From: Methylococcaceae bacterium UBA4132
GTDB lineage: Bacteria > Pseudomonadota > Gammaproteobacteria > Methylococcales > Methylomonadaceae
Assembly: GCA_002380945.1 (NCBI GenBank)
Contig: DFWO01000121.1
Location: 1 to 49,382 of the forward strand
DNA: 49,382 nt
Direction: 5' to 3'
The first letter of the stretch is position 1. Every line of letters starts with the position of its first letter. Both the position numbers and the translations under genes were made by a program. Below the pieces are notes generated by a model, which had not been told where the DNA came from, made no database searches, and was given only the letters and a program-made list of their open reading frames with translations. Positions 26,263 through 34,918 of the stretch are shown here, piece by piece.

Positions 26263-27915
26263 ATGAGTGTTAGCACGCTTGCAGAATTACCAAAAACAGG
26301 TTTAGCAGGTTTAAAAGAAAACTGGCGTAGTGATTTGCTGTCGGGTTTTTTAGTCTTTCTTATCGCCTTGCCCTTGTGTTTAGGCATTTCAATGGCTTCG
26401 GGCTTTCCCCCTTCTGCGGGCATTATTACTGCCATTATCGGCGGCGTATTAGTGTCGCGTATCAGCGGTTCATTCGTCACGATTAACGGTCCTGCGGCTG
26501 GTTTAATCGTGGTTGTTTATGACGCAGTGCAGTCGCTGGGCGAAGGTGATGCAATGGCGGGTTATCGTTTCACGTTAGCGGCGATTGTCGTTGCCAGTGT
26601 GATACAAATTTTCATGGGCATCTTTAAAGCAGGTCGTTTGAGTTCATTTTTTCCCGCCTCGGTGGTGCATGGGATGTTAGCTGCCATCGGCATTATCATC
26701 ATGACCAAACAAATTCATGTCGTGTTAGGCGTTACGCCTGAAAAAGGCAGTTTGTTTTCTACAATGGCGCAAATTCCACACAGTTTCATGAATATGAATC
26801 ATGAAATTGCCATTATCGGTTTTTCAGGTTTGGCGATTTTGATCGCTTGGTCGTTGATTAAAAATAAAACGCTAAAAATGATTCCCGCGCCATTGGTTGT
26901 GGTGTTAGTAGGCATCGGTTTTGCGCGGTATTTCGACTTAGAACATCAGCACATGTATTTGTTTTTACCTGATGCGCATTTTCTACCGCATCATGAAGAA
27001 ACCATAGGACCGAAGTTTTTGGTGGCGATTTCTGAAAACTTTATGTCTAGCTTTTATTTTCCCGATTTTTCTAAGTTTGCCACAGTGGAATTTTGGGAAG
27101 CGGTAGTAACTATCAGTTTGGTCGGTAGTTTGGAAAGTTTATTGAGTGCAATGGCGGTGGATAAATTAGACCCTTACAAACGCCATTCTAATTTAAATAA
27201 AGATTTAACCGCCGTAGGTGTTGGTAACTTGGTCGCAGGTTGTGTGGGCGGTTTGCCGATGATTGCAGAAATCGTGCGTAGTTCGGCTAACGTCAATAAT
27301 GGTGCGAAAACAGGCTGGGCGAATTTCTTTCACGGTTCATTATTGTTGTTGTTCGTGGTGTTGTTTCCACGCTTGATACACAGTATTCCGTTAGCAGCAT
27401 TGGCTTCATTGCTGGTGTTTACAGGTTTTCGTTTAGCGTCACCAAAAGAATTTGCCAAAGTCATGGGCATTGGTAAAGAACAGTTCTTTATGTTTACTGT
27501 CACCGTGATTGGCGTGATTGCCACGGATTTATTGGTCGGCGTAGCGATTGGTATTTTAGTGAAACTAAGTATTCACTTAATGCGCGGTGTGACGTTCAAC
27601 AATCTATTCAAAATGCACTTTGATATTAATCAAAAAGACCCCGATGTCATTTATGTCAACATCGAAGGCGCGGCGGTTTTTTCTAATATGATGAAACTAA
27701 AAGACGCGCTGGCGAATTTGGCAACAGGTAAAACCATCGTGTTTCAACTCAATGATGCGTATTTGCTTGATCATACCGTGATGGAGTTTTTCCACGACTT
27801 TCAACACGACTATGAAGCGCAAGGTGGTTCGTGTGATTTTTTAGGAATGGAATACCACGAAAGCTTTTCTGAACACCCGTTGGCAGCACGACGGGCGAAG
27901 CCTAATTATTCTTAA
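26263..27915 (+). CDS. SulP family anion/bicarbonate transporter with STAS domain (third copy)
   Basis: 550 aa. SulP core at about 20-450 (SDLLSGFLVFLIALPLCLGISMASG, SLESLLSAMAVDKLDPYKRHS, IVRSSANVNNGAKTG) and a C-terminal STAS domain at about 460-550 (VIYVNIEGAAVFSNMMKLKDAL). The STAS serine/threonine region reads AYLLDHT. It is preceded by the sigma-54 promoter and followed after 102 bp by the Ehr genes in the same direction, so it is probably the first gene of that operon. The likely substrate is bicarbonate, inferred from context; sulfate is the main alternative. Confidence 0.88.
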   Translation: MSVSTLAELPKTGLAGLKENWRSDLLSGFLVFLIALPLCLGISMASGFPPSAGIITAIIGGVLVSRISGSFVTINGPAAGLIVVVYDAVQSLGEGDAMAGYRFTLAAIVVASVIQIFMGIFKAGRLSSFFPASVVHGMLAAIGIIIMTKQIHVVLGVTPEKGSLFSTMAQIPHSFMNMNHEIAIIGFSGLAILIAWSLIKNKTLKMIPAPLVVVLVGIGFARYFDLEHQHMYLFLPDAHFLPHHEETIGPKFLVAISENFMSSFYFPDFSKFATVEFWEAVVTISLVGSLESLLSAMAVDKLDPYKRHSNLNKDLTAVGVGNLVAGCVGGLPMIAEIVRSSANVNNGAKTGWANFFHGSLLLLFVVLFPRLIHSIPLAALASLLVFTGFRLASPKEFAKVMGIGKEQFFMFTVTVIGVIATDLLVGVAIGILVKLSIHLMRGVTFNNLFKMHFDINQKDPDVIYVNIEGAAVFSNMMKLKDALANLATGKTIVFQLNDAYLLDHTVMEFFHDFQHDYEAQGGSCDFLGMEYHESFSEHPLAARRAKPNYS

Positions 27916-27923
27916 CAGTCTTT

Positions 27924-27999
27924 GTAGGTCGGGTTAGCGATAGCCAACCCAAAAAAACCAGCGAATATGTTGGGTTGCAAAAACAGCAACTCAACCTAC
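27924..27999. repeat. GTAGGTTGGGTT-type dispersed repeat between SulP and hyfB-like gene
   Basis: Starts GTAGGTCGGGTTAGCGATAG, contains CCAACCC and GTTGGGTTGC segments, and ends CTCAACCTAC, so the outer ends are inverted. It fills most of the 102-bp gap. An ATG inside it (27967) is in frame with the next gene but is repeat-derived and unlikely to be the true start. Confidence 0.6.
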
Positions 28000-28017
28000 A
28001 CCCCTTTGAGACAAATC

Positions 28018-30129
28018 ATGATTCTATTTTTAGCCTATTGCGCAGTGTTATTTAGCTTTGCGTCTGGTTTATTAGCCTCGCTAAGTAATCAGCGGCAGTG
28101 TCTGTTAGCACTACAGCAGAGGTATTTAAAAAATACCTCTGCATTTATTAACCATTGTTTAGAAGAACACCATTACCCTCATTTTTTACGACAAGCAGTG
28201 TTTATATTACTCGGTTTGTCAGGCGTATTCGCCGTGCTAGCGGGTTTGAGCGTACTGATGAGTGGCGCGGTACTCACTGACCAAATCGGTTTAGGTTTGC
28301 CTTGGCTACCTTGGCATATTCGTTTTGACGCGCTGTCGGGGTTTTTCTTTTTAATCATTGGTATTGCTGTTGTCGCGGTCAGTTTATACGGAACGGGTTA
28401 CGTTCATCATTACAAAGAAAAAGATCATCCCTTTGCCGCATTGGGTTTATTCACAGGCTTATTTGTCATGGGTATGTTGCTGGTGTTACTTGCTGATGAT
28501 GCCTTTGTATTCATGATTGCGTGGGAGTTAATGTCAGTTGCCAGTTACTTCTTAGTGGCATTTCAACATGAACACGCGGCTAATCGTAGAGCGGCATTTT
28601 TGTATTTATTGATGGCAGAAGTAGGCGCATTAGCCATTATTTTAGGCTTTGGCGTATTGGCGAGTTTTTCTGACGGCTTTACGTTTGATGCGTTACGCCA
28701 CGCTGAGTTATCAAGCACTTGGGCAAGTATTGCCTTTGGTTTAGCGGTGTTAGGTTTCGGTATGAAAGCGGGCATAGTGCCGATTCATGTCTGGTTGCCT
28801 GAAGCGCATCCTGTCGCACCGTCACATATTTCGGCGTTAATGAGCGGCGTGATGTTGAAAGTGGCGTTATACGGTTTGATACGGTTTTGCTTTGATTTGC
28901 TGAAAGATGTGCAGTGGCAATGGGGCGTGGTGTTATTGGTCATTGGTACGCTGTCGGCATTAGGCGGTATTTTGTACGCCATGATGCAACCGAATTTAAA
29001 ACGCTTGTTAGCTTATAGTTCAGTCGAAAATATCGGCATCATCTTTATGGTGTTGGGCTTGGCTATGATTTTTCTCGATAACGGACATCCAGAATTAGCC
29101 GCACTAGGCTTTTTAGCCGCGTTATTTCATGCCTTCAATCACGCGCTATTCAAGAATTTATTGTTTTTGGGCGCGGGTATGATTCATCAGCAAACTCATG
29201 AACTCAATATTGATATGTTGGGCGGCTTGATTAAAAAAATGCCGCAAACCAGCGTGGTATTTTTAATCGGTTGTATGAGTATTTCATCCTTGCCGTTGTT
29301 TAACGGCTTTGTCTCCGAATGGTTGGCGTTTCAAACCGCCTTGCAAGTCGATGTGTTGGATAATGGCGTATTACGCAGTTTGATTCCTGTTTCCGCCGCT
29401 GCGTTAGCATTGACCGCCGCATTAGCTGCCGCGTGTTTTGTCAAAGTATTCGGCTTAACGTTTTTGGGCGTTCCTCGTTCACGTCATAGTGAAAAAGCCC
29501 ACGAAGTCAAAGATAAAGGCATGTTAGCGGCTACCTATCTCTTAGCAGGGCTGTGTTTTTTGGTAGGCATTTTCCCCAGTGTAATTATCAGCTTAATCAA
29601 TCGTGTGTCAGGTCAGCTATTAGCCCAAACCTTGCCGAATGATAACGCACTGAGTTGGTTATGGATTACACCTATCGCTAGTTCGACTGAACAGGCTTCG
29701 TATTCGCCGTTGCTGGTGTTAATCGGTGCGGTGATGGCAGGTTGCGTATGTTATTGGTACTTGCGCCGTGACCCTGAAAAAACCCTACGCATTGCGCCAA
29801 CGTGGGATTGTGGCTTTGGTGGTTTAACGCCGCGTATGCAGTACACCTCCAGTGCGTTCACCATGCCAATACGGCGGATTTTTGCTAAAGCGTGGATTAT
29901 TGATGAACACGTCAATAAAGATTTTGACGGAGCAATGAATCAAGAGGTGAAAGCCGTGCATTATTCATTACACATTCAAGATCATAGCTGGCCTTGGCTG
30001 TATCAACCGTTAGAGCGTGGTGTTAATAAGTTAGCCAAGCAGGTGGCTCGCATTCAAACTGGCAATATCCGAACTTACTTGGGCTATTCGTTTGTGACTT
30101 TATTACTACTGTTGTGGGTGATTAGCTGA
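28018..30129 (+). CDS. hyfB: Ehr/Hyf complex proton-channel subunit, HyfB type (NuoL/M-like)
   Basis: 703 aa from ATG 28018 (MILFLAYCAVLFSFASG). An in-frame ATG 17 codons upstream lies in a dispersed repeat and is rejected. It has about 14-16 membrane segments and the Proton_antipo_M core. IAWELMSVASY carries the conserved Glu, GMKAGIVPIHVWLPEAHP the conserved Lys and channel motif, and LKVALYGLIR the later Lys. GGLIKKMPQTSVVFL and the TAALAAACFVKVFGLTFLG end are typical of HyfB/HycC proteins. In hydrogenase-4 and related complexes this subunit is a proton or ion pump module. The channel residues look intact. Confidence 0.85.
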   Translation: MILFLAYCAVLFSFASGLLASLSNQRQCLLALQQRYLKNTSAFINHCLEEHHYPHFLRQAVFILLGLSGVFAVLAGLSVLMSGAVLTDQIGLGLPWLPWHIRFDALSGFFFLIIGIAVVAVSLYGTGYVHHYKEKDHPFAALGLFTGLFVMGMLLVLLADDAFVFMIAWELMSVASYFLVAFQHEHAANRRAAFLYLLMAEVGALAIILGFGVLASFSDGFTFDALRHAELSSTWASIAFGLAVLGFGMKAGIVPIHVWLPEAHPVAPSHISALMSGVMLKVALYGLIRFCFDLLKDVQWQWGVVLLVIGTLSALGGILYAMMQPNLKRLLAYSSVENIGIIFMVLGLAMIFLDNGHPELAALGFLAALFHAFNHALFKNLLFLGAGMIHQQTHELNIDMLGGLIKKMPQTSVVFLIGCMSISSLPLFNGFVSEWLAFQTALQVDVLDNGVLRSLIPVSAAALALTAALAAACFVKVFGLTFLGVPRSRHSEKAHEVKDKGMLAATYLLAGLCFLVGIFPSVIISLINRVSGQLLAQTLPNDNALSWLWITPIASSTEQASYSPLLVLIGAVMAGCVCYWYLRRDPEKTLRIAPTWDCGFGGLTPRMQYTSSAFTMPIRRIFAKAWIIDEHVNKDFDGAMNQEVKAVHYSLHIQDHSWPWLYQPLERGVNKLAKQVARIQTGNIRTYLGYSFVTLLLLLWVIS

Positions 30130-30152
30130 TGAATATTTTATCTTTCTCCTCT

Positions 30153-30173
30153 TTCCCACGCGGCGCGTGGGAA
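30153..30173. repeat. TTCCCACGC/GCGTGGGAA inverted repeat inside the Ehr operon
   Basis: A 9-bp perfect stem with a 3-base loop sits in the 94-bp gap between the hyfB-like and hyfC-like genes, followed by a GC-rich GCGGTGCGCTGCGCCGC hairpin (about 30181-30197). It resembles the dispersed TTCCCACGC tag palindromes of many bacterial genomes. It is the only sizeable spacer within an otherwise overlapping set of genes. Confidence 0.65.
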
Positions 30174-30223
30174 TGCAGTTGCGGTGCGCTGCGCCGCGCT
30201 GTGTTTTTTCTTGGAGCAACACT

Positions 30224-31168
30224 ATGAATTGGTTAATCGCCATTTTACAAACGACTCTATTTGTCGCGTTAGCCCCGTTATTAGCGGGTTGGTTAAAACG
30301 CTGTAAATGTTATCTACAAAACCGTAAAGCCCCGTCACTGTTACAACCGTATCGGGACTTACTCAAATTGGTCAATAAACAACCTGTGGTCTCTGAACAG
30401 GCTTCATGGTTATTTATAAAAGCACCGTATATTATTTTTTCGGCAACTGTACTTGCCGCAACAGTGGTTCCGTTAATTGCTGTGAATCTACCCACCTCAG
30501 CCAGTGCCGATGTGATTGTGATGGTGGGATTTTTTGCATTTGCGCGATTTTTTCTGGCATTGGCAGGTTTGGATATAGGCACGGCATTTGGTGGCATGGG
30601 ATCGTCTCGCGAAATGACTATTTCTTCGTTAGCTGAACCTGCCATGTTAATGGCAGTGTTTACCCTGACCATGACCGCTTCAACCACAAATTTATCATTC
30701 GCTATCAGTCATGTATTAGAACAAGGTTTGGTATTGCGTCCGTCGTTTGCCTTTGCCTTGTTTGCCTTGATTTTAGTCGCCATCGCAGAAACAGGACGTA
30801 TTCCTGTGGATAATCCAACGACCCATTTAGAGTTGACCATGATTCATGAAGCCATGATTTTGGAATACAGCGGACGGCATTTAGCGTTAATTGAATGGGC
30901 AAGCCAGCTTAAGTTGATGCTATACGGCGTGCTAATTGCCAATATCTTTTTACCGTGGGGCATTGCGCAGACCTTTAGCCTGCATGACTTAGGTTATGGG
31001 TTGTTAGCGATTATGGGCAAACTGGCGGTTTTAGCCATTATTCTTGCTATCGCAGAAACGCTGGTGGCAAAAATGCGCTTATTTCGTGTTCAAGAATACT
31101 TAGGATTTGCTTATTTATTGGGCTTGCTCGGTATGTTGAGTCACATCATTTTGGAGGCGGCACGATGA
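30224..31168 (+). CDS. hyfC: Ehr/Hyf complex membrane subunit, HyfC type (NuoH-like)
   Basis: 314 aa from ATG 30224 (MNWLIAILQTTL), with GGAG 8 bases upstream; the open frame extends to 30167 through repeat sequence and is rejected. Eight or so membrane helices. GGMGSSREMTISSLAEPAML carries the loop that docks the hydrophilic arm, and GRIPVDNPTTHLELTMIHEA and LEYSGRHLALIEWA are near-diagnostic of HyfC/HycD. This subunit anchors the large and small subunits to the ion-pumping arm. Its stop overlaps the next start (ATGA). Confidence 0.9.
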   Translation: MNWLIAILQTTLFVALAPLLAGWLKRCKCYLQNRKAPSLLQPYRDLLKLVNKQPVVSEQASWLFIKAPYIIFSATVLAATVVPLIAVNLPTSASADVIVMVGFFAFARFFLALAGLDIGTAFGGMGSSREMTISSLAEPAMLMAVFTLTMTASTTNLSFAISHVLEQGLVLRPSFAFALFALILVAIAETGRIPVDNPTTHLELTMIHEAMILEYSGRHLALIEWASQLKLMLYGVLIANIFLPWGIAQTFSLHDLGYGLLAIMGKLAVLAIILAIAETLVAKMRLFRVQEYLGFAYLLGLLGMLSHIILEAAR

Positions 31169-31842
31169 ACATTGAATCGCAAGATTTTTACACGCAGATT
31201 ATTTTATCAATGGCGGCATTAGTGGGCTTAACGTCTTTTTTGATGCTGGGACAAGGTCGCTTATTACGCTTAATTTTCATGTTTGCGGTGCAGGGTTTGT
31301 TATTAACGCTAACCACTGCCGTAGCCGCTTATAGCTTGAATAATCACCATTTATACATTTCAGCGGTACTCACGCTGGCTCTAAAAGTCATTTTTATTCC
31401 GTGGATGTTACGCAACGAAGTCTTAAAGACCAATCTGCACCGTGATGTAGAAGCCTTAGCCAATCAAACCGCTGTCATGTTAGGTGGTGCGAGTTTAATG
31501 GTGTTTAGCTATTACGTTTTGCATCCTATCGTACAAACCACCTCCCCCGTGATGCTTAACGCACTGGCAGTGAGTTTATCCGTCATGTTGCTGGGGATGC
31601 TGTTAATGATTTCTCACAAACAAGCCATTGCTCATGTTGTTGGCTTTATGTCTATCGAAAATGGTTTATTTTTCGCCGCAATTGTTGCCACTAAGGGTAT
31701 GCCGATGGTGGTGGAGTTGGGTATTGCTTTTGACGTGTTAGTTGCCGCTGTATTGTTCGGCATTTTCTTCTTTCATATTCGCTCCAGCATTGATTCGTTG
31801 GATGTGGATTTGCTCAATAAATTACACGAGGTGGATAAATGA
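31165..31842 (+). CDS. hyfE: Ehr/Hyf complex membrane subunit, HyfE type
   Basis: 225 aa with about seven membrane helices. The C-terminal half (AIAHVVGFMSIENGLFFAA...PMVVELGIAFDVLVA) matches the NuoK/MrpC-like HyfE signature. The N-terminal half (ISAVLTLALKVIFIPWMLR) fits the HyfE extension. It overlaps hyfC and hyfF by 4 bp at each end (ATGA), so translation is coupled. Confidence 0.85.
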   Translation: MNIESQDFYTQIILSMAALVGLTSFLMLGQGRLLRLIFMFAVQGLLLTLTTAVAAYSLNNHHLYISAVLTLALKVIFIPWMLRNEVLKTNLHRDVEALANQTAVMLGGASLMVFSYYVLHPIVQTTSPVMLNALAVSLSVMLLGMLLMISHKQAIAHVVGFMSIENGLFFAAIVATKGMPMVVELGIAFDVLVAAVLFGIFFFHIRSSIDSLDVDLLNKLHEVDK

Positions 31843-33302
31843 TTCCCGCCTATTTGTTACTACTGATTACTTTGGTCGGTATTGTATTTTTTGGCTTTAC
31901 GCGCCACAAAGCCGACATGGGGAAAATTAATGTCTGGTTTAATGCGGTGAGTTTGTTTGCTACCGTTTGGTTAGCCATTAACGTGTTTAATCACGGCACG
32001 ATTTTATCGGCTGAAAAAGCCTTTTTGGTGGACTCTTTTAATGTCTACTTAATTGTATTAACCGCGTTTATTGGTTTAACCACCTCAATATTTTCCGCGC
32101 CCTATATGGAGCATGAGAAAGAACTGGGCAAGCTCACTGATAATCGCTTAAAACTGTATTACTCGATGTATCAGGGTTTTATGTTAGCTATGTATTTGGT
32201 GTTGACCACCAATAATATGGGTGTGATGTGGGTTGCCATGGAAGGCGCAACACTTGCCACCGTATTGCTGGTGAGTTTATACCGTACCCCTGAATCCATC
32301 GAGGCGGCGTGGAAATATTTTATTCTTTGCGGTGTTGGTATTGCACAAGCTCTGTTCGGTACGATTTTATTGTATTACGCAGCCGTGCAGATTGGTGATG
32401 GTGAAAACGCGCTGTTATGGTCAGAACTGTTTCAACACGCTAACCAACTAAACCCAGAAGTATTACAAATCGCTTTTGTATTTTTGCTGATTGGTTACGG
32501 TACCAAAATTGGTTTAGTGCCATTGCATAACTGGCTACCCGATGCTCATTCCGAAGGTCCTACACCCATGTCAGCGGTGTTATCAGGTTTATTATTGAAT
32601 GATGCCTTATACGCGGTAGTGCGTAGCAAAATGTTAGTCGATGGCGCGACACATAGCGATATGGCGGGTTATTTGATGATGAGCTTTGGCTTGTTGTCAT
32701 TTTTAGTCGGTGCGTTGTTTTTACATCGGCAAAAAGACATTAAACGGCTATTCAGTTATTCCTCGATAGAACACATGGGGCTAATGACGTTTGCGTTTGG
32801 TGTCGGTGGCTCATTGGCTACCTTTGCTGGCTTGCTACACATGACTGTGCATTCACTCACTAAATCGGCAATTTTTGTCACGGTAGGACACGCCGCACAA
32901 GTCGCAGGTACGCAACGCATGGACAAAATACGCGGACTGATTAAAACCCAGCCCAAAATTGGCTGGGGCTTATTGATTGGCACAATTTCCATTGCGGGCT
33001 TTCCACCGTTTGGTGTGTTTACCAGTGAATTTTTAGTATTGCTGGCAACTATGCACAGTTATCCGTGGCTGACCTTACCATTATTGCTGGGTATCGGTAT
33101 CGCCTTTGCGGGATTATTTCGTCACATTCAACCGATGGTTTACGGGGAAAAACCCGAAGGTCAACAGCCTGTTAAAGCCAACTTATTACCTGTCATGCTG
33201 CATCTCGCCTTAGTGTTATGGTTGGGTTTAGCGATTCCTAGCTTTTTGGCGAACTGGTTTTCACAAGCCACGGTTTTAATTTCAGGGAGTAGCCCATTAT
33301 GA
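31839..33302 (+). CDS. hyfF: Ehr/Hyf complex proton-channel subunit, HyfF type (NuoL/M/N-like)
   Basis: 487 aa with about 13-14 membrane helices. MWVAMEGATLATVLLVSLYR carries the conserved Glu. YGTKIGLVPLHNWLPDAHSEGPTPMSAVLSG carries the conserved Lys and the HyfF-type motif. LLLNDALYAVVRSK and FSYSSIEHMGLMTFAFG are also HyfF-like. It is the second antiporter-like pump subunit of the complex. It overlaps both neighbours by 4 bp. Confidence 0.88.
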   Translation: MIPAYLLLLITLVGIVFFGFTRHKADMGKINVWFNAVSLFATVWLAINVFNHGTILSAEKAFLVDSFNVYLIVLTAFIGLTTSIFSAPYMEHEKELGKLTDNRLKLYYSMYQGFMLAMYLVLTTNNMGVMWVAMEGATLATVLLVSLYRTPESIEAAWKYFILCGVGIAQALFGTILLYYAAVQIGDGENALLWSELFQHANQLNPEVLQIAFVFLLIGYGTKIGLVPLHNWLPDAHSEGPTPMSAVLSGLLLNDALYAVVRSKMLVDGATHSDMAGYLMMSFGLLSFLVGALFLHRQKDIKRLFSYSSIEHMGLMTFAFGVGGSLATFAGLLHMTVHSLTKSAIFVTVGHAAQVAGTQRMDKIRGLIKTQPKIGWGLLIGTISIAGFPPFGVFTSEFLVLLATMHSYPWLTLPLLLGIGIAFAGLFRHIQPMVYGEKPEGQQPVKANLLPVMLHLALVLWLGLAIPSFLANWFSQATVLISGSSPL

Positions 33303-34909
33303 ACTGGACGACCACATTTTTAACTCAACCCGTTAGCTGGGTTAATCCAGAAATGCCTGACAAACCGATTGGTGATTACATTGGCGGTCTGGTACAGCAC
33401 TCACCGTTAAACAACGTCGCTGTGTGGCAAATCGAAGATAAACATTGGCAACAATTCGCCATTACGGCGGTTGCAGAAAATTTACGCTGGATAGCAAGTT
33501 GGGCAGAACAAGCCGACAAGCAATTTATCGTTAATGCCTGTTTTGAAAAACAAGGCATTTATATCGTATTGCGTACGGTGATTAATGCTACAAAACCCGA
33601 ATTACCGTCACAAGCCACAGTATATCCAGCCGCCAATCGTAGTGAACGCCACACGCAAGATATGTTTGGTATTCACTTTATCGGACACCCCGATAATCGT
33701 CGCTGGACACGTCATCAAGCATGGGACAAACACCAATATCCGTTACGCAAAGACTTTCCTGTACAAGGCGAACCTCCCTCTATCACACCGCCCGATACAA
33801 ATTATGACTTTGTTAAAGGTTATGGTGCAGGGGTTTATGAAATTCCTGTCGGACCTGTTCATGCGGGTATCATCGAGCCAGGTCATTTTCGCTTTCAAGC
33901 CGTGGGAGAATTGATTTTGAACCTCGAAGAACGCTTAGGTTATGTGCATAAAGGCATCGAAAAAATCGCTGAAGGTAGAACACCTGACTCATTAGCACGA
34001 TTAGCAGGACGTATTTCAGGGGATACCACCGTAAGTCATTGCTGGGCTGCGTGTATGGCAATGGAGCAAGCTGCGGGTGTTAGCGTTCCAAACCGCGCAC
34101 TATTTATACGCGGCATTGTTGCCGAACGTGAACGTATCGCTAATCACCTCGGTGACATGGGTGCGATTTGTAATGATGTCGCATTTACCTTTGCCCAAAT
34201 GCAGTTCACCCGTTTGCGTGAACTGTGGTTGCGTACTAATGCGACAGTATTTGGGCATCGTTTACTGATGGATGTCATTGTCCCAGCAGGTGTCAGTCGT
34301 GATGTATCGGAACTGTCTTGTGAGTTATTAAAACAAGACATTGTGATGCTTAAAAAAGAATTGTCTGAAATTATGCCCTCGATAGATTTGAATTCTTCCT
34401 TAGAAGACAGGCTTTACACAGCAGGTTATTTGTCACCCGAAATCGCCGCCGCATTCGGCACAGTCGGTTATGTCGGTCGCGCCAGTGGGCAAGATTTTGA
34501 TGTGCGCCGTGATGCAGTTTATCCGCCTTATAACCAAGTTACCGTTAAAGTCGCGTTAGAAGATCAAGGCGATATTGCCTCACGGTTTTGGGTGCGCTAC
34601 AAAGAAATCAATGCCTCATTAAAACTCATTGAACAATTTATAAACTTACTGCCCAAAGGCGATATTAGTATGCCTTGGATAACACCTAGCACTGACAGCG
34701 AAGGCTTAGGGATAGTGGACGGTTTTCGTGGCGAGATTATCAGTTATGTACGCTTCGGTGACGATAACAAAATCGCCCGTTTTTATCCGCGTGATCCCAG
34801 TATTGTCAACTGGCCTGCCTTGGAAAAATTGGTGTTGGGTAACATCGTGCCTGATTTTCCTGTTTGTAACAAATCCCTAAATGGCTCGTATTCGGGCAAT
34901 GATTTATAG
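33299..34909 (+). CDS. Ehr complex large subunit, HyfG-like (NuoC+NuoD fusion) lacking Ni-binding cysteines
   Basis: 536 aa. A NuoC-like domain (about 1-170; RHTQDMFGIHFIGHPD, HQYPLRKDFPVQGEPP) is fused to a NuoD/hydrogenase-large-like domain (about 180-536; GPVHAGIIEPGHFRFQ, LGYVHKGIEKIAEG). At the first Ni-site motif (RxCGxC) this protein reads R238-I-S-G-D-T243, so Ser240 and Thr243 replace both cysteines. At the C-terminal motif (DPCxxC) it reads NGSYSGNDL, so Ser530 and Gly533 replace both. It cannot bind the [NiFe] centre. This is the defining trait of energy-converting-hydrogenase-related (Ehr) complexes. The true catalytic partner and reaction are unknown. Confidence 0.9.
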   Translation: MNWTTTFLTQPVSWVNPEMPDKPIGDYIGGLVQHSPLNNVAVWQIEDKHWQQFAITAVAENLRWIASWAEQADKQFIVNACFEKQGIYIVLRTVINATKPELPSQATVYPAANRSERHTQDMFGIHFIGHPDNRRWTRHQAWDKHQYPLRKDFPVQGEPPSITPPDTNYDFVKGYGAGVYEIPVGPVHAGIIEPGHFRFQAVGELILNLEERLGYVHKGIEKIAEGRTPDSLARLAGRISGDTTVSHCWAACMAMEQAAGVSVPNRALFIRGIVAERERIANHLGDMGAICNDVAFTFAQMQFTRLRELWLRTNATVFGHRLLMDVIVPAGVSRDVSELSCELLKQDIVMLKKELSEIMPSIDLNSSLEDRLYTAGYLSPEIAAAFGTVGYVGRASGQDFDVRRDAVYPPYNQVTVKVALEDQGDIASRFWVRYKEINASLKLIEQFINLLPKGDISMPWITPSTDSEGLGIVDGFRGEIISYVRFGDDNKIARFYPRDPSIVNWPALEKLVLGNIVPDFPVCNKSLNGSYSGNDL

Positions 34910-34918
34910 GAATCCGCC

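Noticed and set aside
28018..30129. DAB-type inorganic carbon pump (DabA/DabB)
   Set aside because: The NuoL-like protein is HyfB type, and no DabA (DUF2309) gene is adjacent.
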